Assembly: GCA_020845495.1 (NCBI GenBank)
Contig: JADLFM010000166.1
Coordinates: 62,001 to 126,000 of the forward strand
DNA from: Chloroflexota bacterium
Lineage (GTDB): Bacteria > Chloroflexota > UBA6077 > JACCZL01
Length of the DNA: 64,000 bases
Direction: 5' to 3'
The notes under the pieces are model-generated. The model did no database searches, was not told the DNA's origin, and saw only the letters and a program-made list of their open reading frames with translations. Positions 33,114 to 42,009 of the stretch are shown here, one piece after another (position 1 is the stretch's first letter; the number at the start of each line of letters is the position of its first letter). The position numbers and the translations under genes were made by a program.

Positions 33114-35159
33114 TCAGGCCCACCCGGCCCGTACGGCGGCGACGAGATCGCCGGCTCGTAGCTGTTCGAGGGGCAGGTAGCGCGCTCCGAGCGCCTCACT
33201 AAGCGGTTGGCACAGCCCCATCCGCATCGCGCCCGCCTCGGTATCCACCACGACCGACGAGATCCCGCGCGCTCGGATCTCCTCCGCGAGCAGCAGCGCG
33301 TCCGTCGTTGGGTCGCTCTTGCCCAGAGGAACGTTCGCTCGCCCGTCCGAGACGAGCAGGAGCAACGGCACGTCCTCGGGATGGCTGAGCTTGTGGCGCT
33401 CGAAGGTAAGTAGCCCGAGTTGCAGGGCGTGTCCGAGGGGGGTTCGGCCTCCTGTCGGGAGAGACTGCAACTGCCGCTCGGCAAGCTCCACTGACGTGGT
33501 GGGCGGGAGGATCACCTCGGCCTTCGGCCCTCGGAACGCGATCAGCCCGATCCGATCGCGCTTCTGGTAGGCATCGAGCAGCAGCGACAGGACAGCTTGC
33601 TTGGCGGCTGCCATACGGCGTTGCGCCGCCATCGAGCCGCTAGCATCCACCGCGAAGAGGATCACGTTGCCAGCCCGCGTCTCGCGCACTTTCGTTCGAA
33701 ACTCGTCATGTCGGACCTGGAGGGCCGGGCCGTCTGGGCGCTCGGCGCGCCGCGTGCACTGATGGGGAGCGGCCGCACGCATCGTGGCGTCGAGGGCCAG
33801 ATCGGTGGTTGAAGCGGGTGCTGGTGCGGCGGCAACGTAGGTGCCCCGGCCGTCGCGGCTCTTCACCCGGCTACGCCGACCGGCCCGGGTGGGACGTTCG
33901 TCACGCGACGGCTCGGGCGCGATCCTGCGGACCGCGTAGGGATCGCCGGCTGCAACGATCTGCTCGGCGGGCGCCTCACCCTCCGGCGGACGGTCAGCTT
34001 GCTGCTCGTTCGTTTCCGAGTCATCGCCGTGTGCCTGAGCGGGTGGCGGTGGAGGAGGCGGCTCTTCCTCACGGGAGCGGTGCTCGTCGATGGAGCGGTC
34101 CAGGTCGCCCGGATCGAGGCGTGGCTGCTGGAACGGTTGGCGACGCCGTCGATGAAGTAGCGCCAGTTCGGCAGCCTCGCGGACGTCGCCCTCGACGACG
34201 CTGGTGCGGCCGGCGTAGGCAGCGAGGGTCGCGGCGGTCTTATACATCACGATGTCGGCGCGCAACCCGTCGACCTGGAAATCGCAGCAGAGGTGCGCGA
34301 TCAAGTCGAGCATCCGGTCGCCGACGACGACTCGAGGCAGCACCAGTCGGGCGGCCAGGATGCGGTCGCGCTCGGCCGTCTCCTCGGCGTGCCAGCGCTC
34401 GGCGAACCCGAGCGGATCGGCCTCGAAGGCGATCCTCCGCCGCACCACCTCGGTTCGCTCGGTCCGCTCGGGCAGCCCCTCGACCTCGACGGCCAGCGCG
34501 AAGCGGTCCAGGAGTTGGGGGCGAAGGTCGCCTTCCTCGGGATTCATCGTCCCGACCAGGATGAAGCGAGCCGGATGCGAGAGCGAGATGCCCTCGCGCT
34601 CGACGTAATTGGTGCCCATCGCGGCCACGTCGAGCAGCACGTCGACGAGGTGATCGTTGAGCAGGTTCACCTCGTCGACGTAAAGGATACCGCGGTTCGC
34701 GGCGGCCAGCAGGCCCGGCTCGAACGTGCGGCGACCGTGGGCGATAGCGTCCTCGATGTCGATCGTGCCGGCCACGCGATCCTCGGTCGCGCCGACCGGT
34801 AGGTTGACGATCGGGACGCGCCGCCGAGCGGCCGGGAGGGGAGTTGGCCGCTCGGCGCACTCGGCGCACCAGTCGTCCGGCTGGCCGGGGTCGCAACCGT
34901 AGGGACAGCCTACGACCACGTCGATCTCGGGCAGCACATTGGCGAGCGCCCGCACGGCCGTCGACTTGGCGGTGCCCTTCTCTCCCCGGATGAGCACCCC
35001 ACCCAGGGCCGGGTTGACCGCATTGAGCAGCAGCGCCCGCTTCATACGGCCTTGCCCGACCAGCGCCGTGAACGGGAAGACGGGACGCCGCACCGAGGAG
35101 GTCCGGAAACTGGCCGCTGTGTGCGCGGCCCTGGTCCCTGGCGACGATGCGCCACTCAT
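33114..35159 (-). CDS. ChlI-ChlD-type chelatase AAA/von Willebrand protein, partner of CobN
   Basis: A 681-residue fusion of a BchI/ChlI AAA+ ATPase and a ChlD VWA domain. ATPase: FPFTALVGQGRMKRALLLNAV, Walker A GEKGTAKSTAVRAL, a CxxxC...CxxC insertion (VGCPYGCDP, WCAECAE), Walker B GILYVDEVNLLNDHLVDVLLD, and ILVGTMNPEEGDLRPQLLDRF. A Pro/Glu-rich acidic linker follows (about 355-400). The VWA domain (about 490-681) has the MIDAS motif FAVDASGSM plus LLVSDGRANVPLG. Together with CobN it would form an ATP-driven cobaltochelatase, replacing CobS/CobT. The start overlaps the cobN stop (ATGA). A magnesium role is unlikely, as no chlorophyll gene is present. Confidence 0.92.
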   Translation of the reverse strand: MSGASSPGTRAAHTAASFRTSSVRRPVFPFTALVGQGRMKRALLLNAVNPALGGVLIRGEKGTAKSTAVRALANVLPEIDVVVGCPYGCDPGQPDDWCAECAERPTPLPAARRRVPIVNLPVGATEDRVAGTIDIEDAIAHGRRTFEPGLLAAANRGILYVDEVNLLNDHLVDVLLDVAAMGTNYVEREGISLSHPARFILVGTMNPEEGDLRPQLLDRFALAVEVEGLPERTERTEVVRRRIAFEADPLGFAERWHAEETAERDRILAARLVLPRVVVGDRMLDLIAHLCCDFQVDGLRADIVMYKTAATLAAYAGRTSVVEGDVREAAELALLHRRRRQPFQQPRLDPGDLDRSIDEHRSREEEPPPPPPPAQAHGDDSETNEQQADRPPEGEAPAEQIVAAGDPYAVRRIAPEPSRDERPTRAGRRSRVKSRDGRGTYVAAAPAPASTTDLALDATMRAAAPHQCTRRAERPDGPALQVRHDEFRTKVRETRAGNVILFAVDASGSMAAQRRMAAAKQAVLSLLLDAYQKRDRIGLIAFRGPKAEVILPPTTSVELAERQLQSLPTGGRTPLGHALQLGLLTFERHKLSHPEDVPLLLLVSDGRANVPLGKSDPTTDALLLAEEIRARGISSVVVDTEAGAMRMGLCQPLSEALGARYLPLEQLRAGDLVAAVRAGWA

Positions 35160-38100
35160 GCGTCCTCCCCCTCGGCCCGTGCCTCGATCTGGCCTTCAAC
35201 GTCCAGGTACACCTGTTGGAGCCGCCGCCGGGTCTCGTCGTCGGGGGCTTCCCAGAGGCCGCGATCCATCGCCTCCACCAGCCGCTCTACGATGCCCCGT
35301 AGCGCCCAGGGATTCTTCTCCTCGAAGAAGGCGCGGGTGTCCTGGTCGAAGACGTAGGCGTCGGTCACGCGCTCGTACATCCAGTCCTCGACCACGTGGG
35401 CGGTGGCGTCGTAACCGTACAGGTAGTCGACGGTCGCGGCCATCTCGAACGCGCCCTTGTAGCCGTGCCGCTTGATCCCCGCGATCCACTTGGGGTTCAC
35501 CACCCGTGAGCGGAACACCCGCCGCGCTTCGTCGCTGAGGTCGCGCTGCTTCGGCTCGAGCGGGTTCGAGGAGTCGCCGAAGTACTGCTTCGGGTCTGCG
35601 CCAGAGAGGGCGCGGACGGTCGCGATCATGCCGCCGTGGTACTGAAGGTAGTCGTCGCTGTCGAAGATGTCGTGCTCGCGGTTGTCCTGGTTCTTGGCGG
35701 CAACGACGATACTGCCGAAGCGCTCGCGGAACTCCTCGGGTGCATTCGTCCCGAAGACGCCACGCCCGTAGGCGAAGGCGCCCCAGGCCTGATAGACGTT
35801 GGCGAGATCCCGATCGGTCGTCCAGTTGCGCTCGTCGAGCAGGGGCAGGATGCCGGCGCCGTAGGTGCCTGGCTTACTCCCGAAGACCCGGTAGCTGGCC
35901 GCTCTCCACGCCGAGGCCCGGTCGAGCCCGGCGGCCTCCTTACGGACTGCGTCGGCGCGCACTCGTGCTGCAAGGTAGTTCTGATCGGCCGGCTCGTCCA
36001 GTTCCGCGACGAGCCGGATGGCGTCGTCGATCAGGTGGATCAGGTTCGGGAAGGCGTCGCGGAAGAAGCCGCTAATTCGGGCCGTCACGTCGATCCTTGG
36101 ACGGCCTAGCTCTTCCAACGGTATCAACTCGATGCCCCGCACCCGGCGGTTCTCGCGCTGCCAGACCGGCCGCACGCCGAGCAGGTAGAGGATCTCCGCG
36201 ATGTCGTCGCCGTGGGTGCGCATCGCGGAGGTGCCCCAGACCACGATGCCGACCGACTCGGGGTAGCGTCCCTCTTCGGCCAGGTACTTCTGAAGCAGCG
36301 CCTCGCCGAGCGCTTTACCGGTCTCCCAGGCGTTAGGCGAGGGGATCGTGTTCGGGTCGACCGAATAGAAGTTACGGCCCGTGGGCAAGGCGTTGGCCTG
36401 ACCGCGCGTCGGTGCGCCGCTCGGCCCGGCCGGGATGTAGCCGCCGCGCAGCCCGCGCAGCAGGTTGGCGATCTCGTCGGTCGTGCGGGCAAGGCTCGGC
36501 GCGAGCGTGGCCGCGACGTAGCCAAGCGTCTCCTGCACGGCCAGCCCGTCGCTCGGGAACCACGGCTCGACGATCGACGGCACGGCGTCAGGTGCGAAGC
36601 CGCGCGCCTGGAGCTCAGCCACCAGGTGGTGCCCGAGCCGGTCAAGCCGCTCGATCACATCGCCATGAGAGCGGATCGGGCTGCCGTCGTCGATACGGGT
36701 GAGAGCATCCGGGACCAGCCCAGACACCACTGCGCCGCGATCCGCCGTGAGGCTGTCGTAGTCGAGGCCGAGGGCGCCGGCCAGCACTCTTCGAAGACTG
36801 GACGCCTCGACGTTGTCGAGCCGGGTCAGGGCCAGCAGCAGCCCGACCTCCTGCTCGCCGGTCGGCGGCTGGCCGAGGGTGTGGAGGCCGTCGCGGATCT
36901 GGGCGTCCTTCAACTCGCAGATGTAGCCGTCAACGTGGAGCAGGAAGGTGTCGAAGTCGTCCTCGCCGGGCCGGTCGGACTGGTGCAAATCGTGATGTAG
37001 CTTCGCCTCGGTGATGAGTTGCCAGATCTGGTCCCGGACCAGCGGCGCCTTCTTCGGATCGAGCGTCTGGACCTGATAGTACTCGTCCATCAACTGCTCG
37101 AGTTGGACGATCTCGTTGTAGCCATCGGCTGTGGTCATGGCCGGGATCAGGTGGTCGACGATGGCGGCGTGAGCGCGCCGCTTGGCCTGAGCGCCCTCGC
37201 CGGGGTTGTTGACGATGAACGGGTAGAAGTGGGGGGCGGGCCCGAGCGCGACGTCCGGGTAGCAGGAGGCCGACAAACCGAGACTCTTCCCCGGTAGCCA
37301 TTCGAGCGTGCCATGCTTGCCGATGTGCAGGATCGCGTGCGCCCCGAACTGCTCGCGCAACCAGCCGTAGTAGGCCAAGTAGTGATGGGTGGGGGTCAGG
37401 TCCGGGCTGTGATAGATGGCGATCGGGTTCTCGCCGAAGCCGCGCGGCGGCTGGATGCCGACGAAGACGTTGCCAAAGCGCAGCCCCGGCACGACGAGGG
37501 CGTCACCGTCGCGGTACACCTCGCCCGGCGGCTCCCCCCAGGCGTCGCGAAGCTGCTGCTGGACAGCCGGCGTGAAGCGGTCGAACTGGCGGCGATACGC
37601 GCCGTCCGCGACCCGCGCGGGCGCGCCGGCCATCTGTGCCTCAGTCAGGAACTCCCGATCGTAGGAACAGCGGTCGATGAGTTGATGAATGAGGGCGTCG
37701 CCGCTCTCGGGCAGGTCCCCCACCGTGTAACCGTCGTCGCGCAAGGCTTCGAGGATGTGTAGCACCGACGCCGGCGTGTCCAGGCCGACCGCGTTCCCGA
37801 TCCGGGCATTCCTGGTCGGGTAGTTGCTCAGGACGAGCGCGACGCGCTTCTCAGCATTTGGCGTGCGTCGAAGCCGTGCCCAGGATGCCGCCAATGCCGC
37901 CATGAAGGCGACCCGGTCCGGCATGGGCGCGTACCGCATCAGCTTCGCGCCGAGCCGCTGATCCTCGACAGCTTCCTGCTTGAAGGAGATCGGCACGCCG
38001 ATGATTCGGCCGTCGAACTCGGGCATCGCCACGTTCATAGCAGTGTCGATCGGGCTGAGGCCGCTCTGGCTGCCGGCCCACTGGTCGGCGGTGCTGGTCG

Positions 38101-38986
38101 AGACGATTGCCTGGAACACCGGCACGTCGAGCCGGTCGAGCGCCTCGACCGACCAGCCGCTCGCGACCGCCACACCCTTGACCTCGACCTGGCTCATCGC
38201 GAAGCTGAGCGTGTTCAGCACGGCGTCGACCCGGGTGGCGCCATCTGACCGCATCAGGTAGTCTCGGAAGACGGCCGGCACGCCGGCTGTACCGTCCTTC
38301 AGGCTGTAGCAGAAGATCGGTAGTGGGGTGCACGCCTCGGCTTCGAGACCGCGAAGCAGGGCGTCCACGAAGCCGAGGTTCCGGCTCATCCAGTGGGCGC
38401 GGTAGAAGAGGACGGCGACGACCGGCCGCCCATCTGCACCCCGCCTGCTCAGATACTCCTCGACGCTCAGGCCGTCCGGCTCGTCCGGGTGGTAGACGCC
38501 CTCCCAGGCGACTGCGCACGGCTCACCGGCGCCGTAGTCCGTACCGAGCGCCGCATCGGCGAGGAAGCACAACAGGTTCGCGGCGTTCTCGACTCCGCCG
38601 TGCATCAGATACTCGAAGACGCGCTGCACGACCTCTGGGCCGGCGGTGCAGGAGGCTTGCAGGTCGAGATCGGGCGCCTGGTCGCCGGGGATGGCGACGA
38701 GCGGAATCGAGCGCTCGCGACATGTGCGGGTCAGGCGCTCCCAGCCGGCGTCGAAGGCACGCTTGCCACCGAGCAGCCGAGCCACGACCACGCCTGTGCC
38801 GGGTAGCTCGCGATCGAGAAACCGGTCGGCCTCCTCGGCTGTCGTGATGGTTGCCGGATTGGCGGCTCGGACAGGCGGGAAGTCGTAGGGGAGCGACGCG
38901 AGGGCGTGGCCGACAGTCAGCAGATCGGTATCGGCGGTGCTCAGAATAAGGATCGACGGCACCGGAGTCGTCGGCCCCTCCGCCAT
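35156..38986 (-). CDS. cobN: Cobaltochelatase large subunit CobN
   Basis: A 1276-residue CobN/BchH-family subunit that binds the tetrapyrrole and cobalt. Family segments along the length: ARLLGGKRAFDAGWERL, MHGGVENAANLLCFLADAALG, VAVLFYRAHWMSRNLGFVDALLRGLE, ILHIGKHGTLEWLPGKSLGLSASCYPD, FYPFIVNNPGEGAQAKRRAHAAIVDHLIPAM, VVWGTSAMRTHGDDIAEILYLLGVRPVW and ARISGFFRDAFPNLIHLIDDAI. The protein is complete, at a typical length. ATG 38986 shares a base with the cobO stop (TGATG). CobN is preferred over BchH because of the cobalamin context and the riboswitch upstream. Confidence 0.96.
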   Translation of the reverse strand: MAEGPTTPVPSILILSTADTDLLTVGHALASLPYDFPPVRAANPATITTAEEADRFLDRELPGTGVVVARLLGGKRAFDAGWERLTRTCRERSIPLVAIPGDQAPDLDLQASCTAGPEVVQRVFEYLMHGGVENAANLLCFLADAALGTDYGAGEPCAVAWEGVYHPDEPDGLSVEEYLSRRGADGRPVVAVLFYRAHWMSRNLGFVDALLRGLEAEACTPLPIFCYSLKDGTAGVPAVFRDYLMRSDGATRVDAVLNTLSFAMSQVEVKGVAVASGWSVEALDRLDVPVFQAIVSTSTADQWAGSQSGLSPIDTAMNVAMPEFDGRIIGVPISFKQEAVEDQRLGAKLMRYAPMPDRVAFMAALAASWARLRRTPNAEKRVALVLSNYPTRNARIGNAVGLDTPASVLHILEALRDDGYTVGDLPESGDALIHQLIDRCSYDREFLTEAQMAGAPARVADGAYRRQFDRFTPAVQQQLRDAWGEPPGEVYRDGDALVVPGLRFGNVFVGIQPPRGFGENPIAIYHSPDLTPTHHYLAYYGWLREQFGAHAILHIGKHGTLEWLPGKSLGLSASCYPDVALGPAPHFYPFIVNNPGEGAQAKRRAHAAIVDHLIPAMTTADGYNEIVQLEQLMDEYYQVQTLDPKKAPLVRDQIWQLITEAKLHHDLHQSDRPGEDDFDTFLLHVDGYICELKDAQIRDGLHTLGQPPTGEQEVGLLLALTRLDNVEASSLRRVLAGALGLDYDSLTADRGAVVSGLVPDALTRIDDGSPIRSHGDVIERLDRLGHHLVAELQARGFAPDAVPSIVEPWFPSDGLAVQETLGYVAATLAPSLARTTDEIANLLRGLRGGYIPAGPSGAPTRGQANALPTGRNFYSVDPNTIPSPNAWETGKALGEALLQKYLAEEGRYPESVGIVVWGTSAMRTHGDDIAEILYLLGVRPVWQRENRRVRGIELIPLEELGRPRIDVTARISGFFRDAFPNLIHLIDDAIRLVAELDEPADQNYLAARVRADAVRKEAAGLDRASAWRAASYRVFGSKPGTYGAGILPLLDERNWTTDRDLANVYQAWGAFAYGRGVFGTNAPEEFRERFGSIVVAAKNQDNREHDIFDSDDYLQYHGGMIATVRALSGADPKQYFGDSSNPLEPKQRDLSDEARRVFRSRVVNPKWIAGIKRHGYKGAFEMAATVDYLYGYDATAHVVEDWMYERVTDAYVFDQDTRAFFEEKNPWALRGIVERLVEAMDRGLWEAPDDETRRRLQQVYLDVEGQIEARAEGEDA

Positions 38987-39540
38987 CAAAACTCGATCCC
39001 GCGCTGGGCCGGAATCCCCTGGGTGTACGGGTGCTTGACAGCCCGCATCTCGGTCACCAGATCGGCCGCCTCGATCAACTCGGGTGGCGCGCCACGGCCG
39101 GTCAGGACGAGATGCAGACGCGACGGCTTGTCCTTGATGAGCGCTAACACGTCGTCAAGCGAGACCAGCCCGGCCTTGATCGAGCCGAGGATCTCGTCGA
39201 GCACGACCATGTCATATTCGCCGGAGAGCACGACCTCGCGTGCTCGCTCGAACGCCCTGGAGGCGGCCTCTTCGTGTTCCTCCATCGGGATGCGCCGGTC
39301 GCGCAGGCGCTCGATCGTGAAACCCATGCCCATCCGCACGAGTTGGACGTTCGGGGCCAGGGCTTCGATGGCCTTCGTTTCGCCGGTCTTCCAGCGTCCC
39401 TTGATGAACTGGATGACCAGCACCCGAAAACCGTTGCCGGCCGCTCGGAGAGTTAGCCCGAGGGCGGCGGTCGTCTTGCCCTTGCCGTCGCCGGTGTTGA
39501 CGATGACGAGCCCGCGTGGTTCCTTGCGCTCCTGCACCAT
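38986..39540 (-). CDS. cobO: Cob(I)yrinate a,c-diamide adenosyltransferase
   Basis: A 184-residue CobA/CobO/BtuR-family ATP:corrinoid adenosyltransferase. P-loop: IVNTGDGKGKTTAALGLTLRAAGNG. Also FIKGRWKTGETKA, MGMGFT, YDMVVLDEILGSIKAGLV, LVLTGRGAPPELIEAADLVTEM and the C-terminal KHPYTQGIPAQRGIEF, all diagnostic. ATG at 39540 (MVQERKEP) is chosen, with GGAGGAAGAGGG upstream. It is the first gene after the B12 riboswitch and opens the operon that extends to 24.6 kb. Confidence 0.96.
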   Translation of the reverse strand: MVQERKEPRGLVIVNTGDGKGKTTAALGLTLRAAGNGFRVLVIQFIKGRWKTGETKAIEALAPNVQLVRMGMGFTIERLRDRRIPMEEHEEAASRAFERAREVVLSGEYDMVVLDEILGSIKAGLVSLDDVLALIKDKPSRLHLVLTGRGAPPELIEAADLVTEMRAVKHPYTQGIPAQRGIEF

Positions 39541-39690
39541 CGCCCTCTTCCTCCCTGACTGCACGGCCGAAGCAATAGCGAGGCGTGTGCTCTCGTATCA
39601 GGTGCCGGCGCGGGCGGCCGTGGCAATCCAGAGCGTGGATCGAGGCGGACGCGGCGGGCTGGCTCTCTGACGCGGAGAGCGACGACCCCG

Positions 39691-39871
39691 GCTCCTCGGG
39701 CAGGTCTCCTGGCTCGCGGATCGTTGCCGCCGGCGCCTTCCCGCGCCGAACAGGCGCAGTGGCATCGTGCCGGTGGCTCCCCGCTGACAGTGGCGCGACC
39801 GCGGCGGACTTGCACCGCCTTCCCTATTCTGCCCGGTCGCCGAGATGACGACGGCGGGCCACCCGAGGAGC
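39691..39871 (-). ncRNA. Cobalamin (B12) riboswitch
   Basis: On the minus strand the aptamer is closed by a perfect 10-bp P1 helix: GCTCCTCGGG (39871-39862) pairs with CCCGAGGAGC (39700-39691). Inside, in order, are GGGAAGGCGGTGCAAGTCC, the CGCCACTGT segment, GCCACTG, GGGAAGG and the B12 box AGCCAGGAGACCTGCC (about 39714-39699). Order and spacing match the cobalamin riboswitch consensus. Between it and cobO, GCTCTC...GAGAGC (about 39680-39661) can form a hairpin that may serve as expression platform. It should repress the 15-kb operon when adenosylcobalamin is plentiful. Confidence 0.95.
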
Positions 39872-39903
39872 AGTCGATTCGGCTGACAACGAACGTGACT
39901 GGA

Positions 39904-39932
39904 AGCATACGTGGCCCGGACGCTCGCCGCAA
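39904..39932 (-). promoter_or_regulatory. Probable promoter of the riboswitch-controlled cob operon
   Basis: TTGCGG (39932-39927), a 17-bp spacer and TATGCT (39909-39904) on the minus strand would start transcription near 39898, about 27 nt before riboswitch helix P1. The -35 match is partial (three of six), so this rests partly on position. Confidence 0.4.
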
Positions 39933-40061
39933 GGCCGGAGCCATTTCCGTCAGACCAGTCCTTCGCGGCTGTAAGCAGAGCAGTTCCGCTGGCGGCGCAC
40001 GGCGGGGCGCCGCTGCTATACTCGCGCCGCCGACGCTCTGGTCGGCCTTGCCTGTCGCGTT

Positions 40062-41333
40062 ATGACGTCCGTACGCGCGTTCGACGCGCGCCCCGCTGAG
40101 GGGCAGGCCCCCCGCTCGCTTGATGCCGAGGATCGGCGTCGACATTCGTCGCGCGGGCGGCTGGTGGCGCTGCGGCTCGTGCTCGTGGTGCTCGCCTTCG
40201 TCTTCCCGCTCGTTGGCCTTGAGGTCGCGCTGCGCGTGTTTGGGCCGTTCCTCCCCGGTAACTACGACACCGGAGCCTATGTTCGCCGCCACCCGATCCT
40301 CGGGCACTATCACGTTCCTGACTTCGAGGGTTGGATCAAGACGCCCCGCTTCACCGTGCGGCTCGACATCAACCCGATGGGCTTTCGGGATCCGCGTCAG
40401 AGCTACGCGAAGCCGCCGGGAACGTTCCGCATCCTGGCGCTGGGAGACTCCTACGTCGAGGCGGCCCAGGTCCAGGCCGACCAGATGGTGACGACCAGAC
40501 TGGAAGCGCTGCTCGGGGCCGAGAGCAGCCAGCCGGTCGAGGTCATCAATGGCGGAGTCTTCGGCTACGGCACCGGTCAGGAGTATTTGCTCCTGAACGA
40601 GGAGGGCGTGAAGTACGCGCCGGACCTGATCGTCCTCTTCTTCTGCCACGCCAACGACGTCCCGAACAATGACTACCGTCTGGAGCTTCCCAACGAAGAC
40701 CTGTCGCGTGCGCTCAAGCCGTACTACGACCTCGACGACAGCGGGAACCTCGTTCTGTTCCCGGCACCGCCTCCGACGCCGCAATCCGATCTCCGCGCCC
40801 GCATGCGCTCCGCATCGATGCTCTACAACGTCATCGAGACGGGGGTGGTCTACAAACTGGAGCTTCAGAACCCGCGCGAGGCGTTCAACGCCATCGGCGG
40901 TCTGGTCGACCCGATCAAGGGCAAGTACGACGTCGAGCAGACCGGCGAGTGGAAGCAAGGCTGGAAGATCACCGGCGCGATCCTCGAGCGGATGCGCGAT
41001 CGAGCCAGAGAGCTCGACATTCCGCTCGTGGTGGTGAGCATCCCAGCCTGGCGGATGCTCGACGACGCCTACTGGCAGCGCAGCGGGAATGCGAACCGAC
41101 TGGACAGAGGCATCAGCCACCCGACCGCGCCGGTCCGGGCGCTGACCGCCATCACCGACCAGTTGGGCCTCCCGCACCTGGACCTGCTGCCGGCGATGCG
41201 TGCCCGCACGGTGACAGACGGCCTCAACTCGCTGTACATCGAGGACGACCTGCACTGGACGGCGGCCGGCCACGAGCTTGCGGCCGAACAAGTCGGCCGA
41301 TTTCTGGAAACCCAGAACCTGATCCCCCGCTGA
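40062..41333 (+). CDS. Membrane-anchored SGNH/GDSL-type hydrolase
   Basis: A 423-residue protein. The N-terminus is basic, followed by one hydrophobic segment (about residues 37-58, VALRLVLVVLAFVFPLVGLEV), so the catalytic part is probably extracytoplasmic. SGNH blocks are visible: LALGDSYVEAAQVQ with the nucleophile Ser (about residue 129), GGVFGYGTGQEY (Gly), FFCHANDVPNN (Asn), and DLHWTAAGHELAA (Asp-His pair) near the C-terminus. Such proteins are esterases or O-acetyl hydrolases/transferases acting on cell-surface glycans. A TATACT hexamer at 40017-40022 may be its -10. It is divergent from the cobalamin operon and apparently unrelated to it. Confidence 0.85.
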   Translation: MTSVRAFDARPAEGQAPRSLDAEDRRRHSSRGRLVALRLVLVVLAFVFPLVGLEVALRVFGPFLPGNYDTGAYVRRHPILGHYHVPDFEGWIKTPRFTVRLDINPMGFRDPRQSYAKPPGTFRILALGDSYVEAAQVQADQMVTTRLEALLGAESSQPVEVINGGVFGYGTGQEYLLLNEEGVKYAPDLIVLFFCHANDVPNNDYRLELPNEDLSRALKPYYDLDDSGNLVLFPAPPPTPQSDLRARMRSASMLYNVIETGVVYKLELQNPREAFNAIGGLVDPIKGKYDVEQTGEWKQGWKITGAILERMRDRARELDIPLVVVSIPAWRMLDDAYWQRSGNANRLDRGISHPTAPVRALTAITDQLGLPHLDLLPAMRARTVTDGLNSLYIEDDLHWTAAGHELAAEQVGRFLETQNLIPR

Positions 41334-41369
41334 AACAGGAACGGCGGCGAAAACCTCGCCTCCGGATCG

Positions 41370-41442
41370 CTACAGTAACGGTGGCTGTTCGGCGGGGACG
41401 GAACGCGGGCGCTGGATGCCGAGGTGTTGGTACGCGCGGGCG
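41370..41442 (-). repeat. Displaced copy of the ruvB 3' end (73-bp direct repeat)
   Basis: This segment repeats 42158-42230, the last 24 codons of ruvB, with four differences in 73 bp. All four differences are third-position or otherwise synonymous, so it still reads ...[12 protein letters not shown]...PPLL-stop on the minus strand. The two copies bracket the toxin-antitoxin genes in direct orientation. Confidence 0.95.
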
Positions 41443-41509
41443 AAGCGGCCCAGGGCTGTGCCAGCCGTCACATGCGGGTCGACTCCTGATGTGGACGCGG
41501 ATCGGTCCG

Positions 41510-41773
41510 TTACCGATAGGCGTCGCGGCGGTTCAAGATGCGCGAGATCGCCATGGTATGCCCGTCGTCTCCGAGAGTGAAGAGGACGCGCCAGTCGCCC
41601 ACTCGCAGCCGATACATCCCCGCCGCACCCGCCAGCTTGAGGACGTCGCCCCGCTCGTGTTCGGCGTAGAGCGTGATCGCGGTCCCAATCCGATCCGCCA
41701 TGCCCCGGTCGCGGGCTGCAAGTGCTCGGAGATCCGCAAGTGCACGACGACCGAACTCGAGCCGACGGCTCAC
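41510..41773 (-). CDS. RelE/ParE-type toxin
   Basis: An 87-residue toxin of the RelE/ParE superfamily. It begins VSRRLEFGRRALADLRALAARDR and continues with the core KLAGAAGMYRLRVGDWRVLFTLGDDGHTMAISRILNRRDAYR, where the YRLRVGDWRVLF strand is the family signature. C-terminal Arg residues and Tyr could serve as the ribonuclease active site if it is a RelE-type mRNase. GTG 41773 overlaps the antitoxin stop (GTGA). It sits in the cassette bracketed by ruvB repeats. Confidence 0.9.
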   Translation of the reverse strand: MSRRLEFGRRALADLRALAARDRGMADRIGTAITLYAEHERGDVLKLAGAAGMYRLRVGDWRVLFTLGDDGHTMAISRILNRRDAYR

Positions 41774-42009
41774 CAGCCGAACTCGCGCCGGACGACGTCG
41801 CCGGGAATCGTCTCACCGTGGGCAAGCTCGGCGCGGGTCTCGGCGATTGCCGCCAGCTCCGCGTCGGTCAGCGGCTCGTCGTCCTCGGGAGCTTCTGACA
41901 GCGGTCGGAACGGCGCCGAAAGTGCCGTGATGGCCTCCTCAGCCTCGTCGAGCCGCTCGTCCGGCAACTCGTCGAGCAACTGATGGAGTCGTTCTCGGGT
42001 GGTGGCCAT
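41770..42009 (-). CDS. Antitoxin partner of the RelE-like toxin
   Basis: A 79-residue acidic protein directly upstream of and overlapping the toxin. Its N-terminus, TTRERLHQLLDELPDERLDEAEEAITAL, predicts an amphipathic helix pair common in antitoxins of this size. The rest is acidic and probably wraps the toxin (EDDEPLTDAELAAIAETRAEL). No clear DNA-binding ribbon-helix-helix is visible. GGAGAG precedes ATG 42009. The call depends mainly on its partner. Confidence 0.82.
   Translation of the reverse strand: MATTRERLHQLLDELPDERLDEAEEAITALSAPFRPLSEAPEDDEPLTDAELAAIAETRAELAHGETIPGDVVRREFGW

Noticed and set aside
33101..33484. N-terminal extension of the CbiA-CbiC open frame
   Set aside because: Residues before VIGFVVGG are an out-of-frame reading of the chelatase C-terminus; the CbiA P-loop normally lies at the very N-terminus.
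33114..35159. Magnesium chelatase for bacteriochlorophyll
   Set aside because: No photosynthesis gene is present, and the gene lies inside a B12-riboswitch operon next to cobN and overlapping it.
39453..41291. 612-codon minus-strand open frame
   Set aside because: It runs antisense through the SGNH hydrolase, the riboswitch and the start of cobO; the translation is a typical GC-rich shadow.
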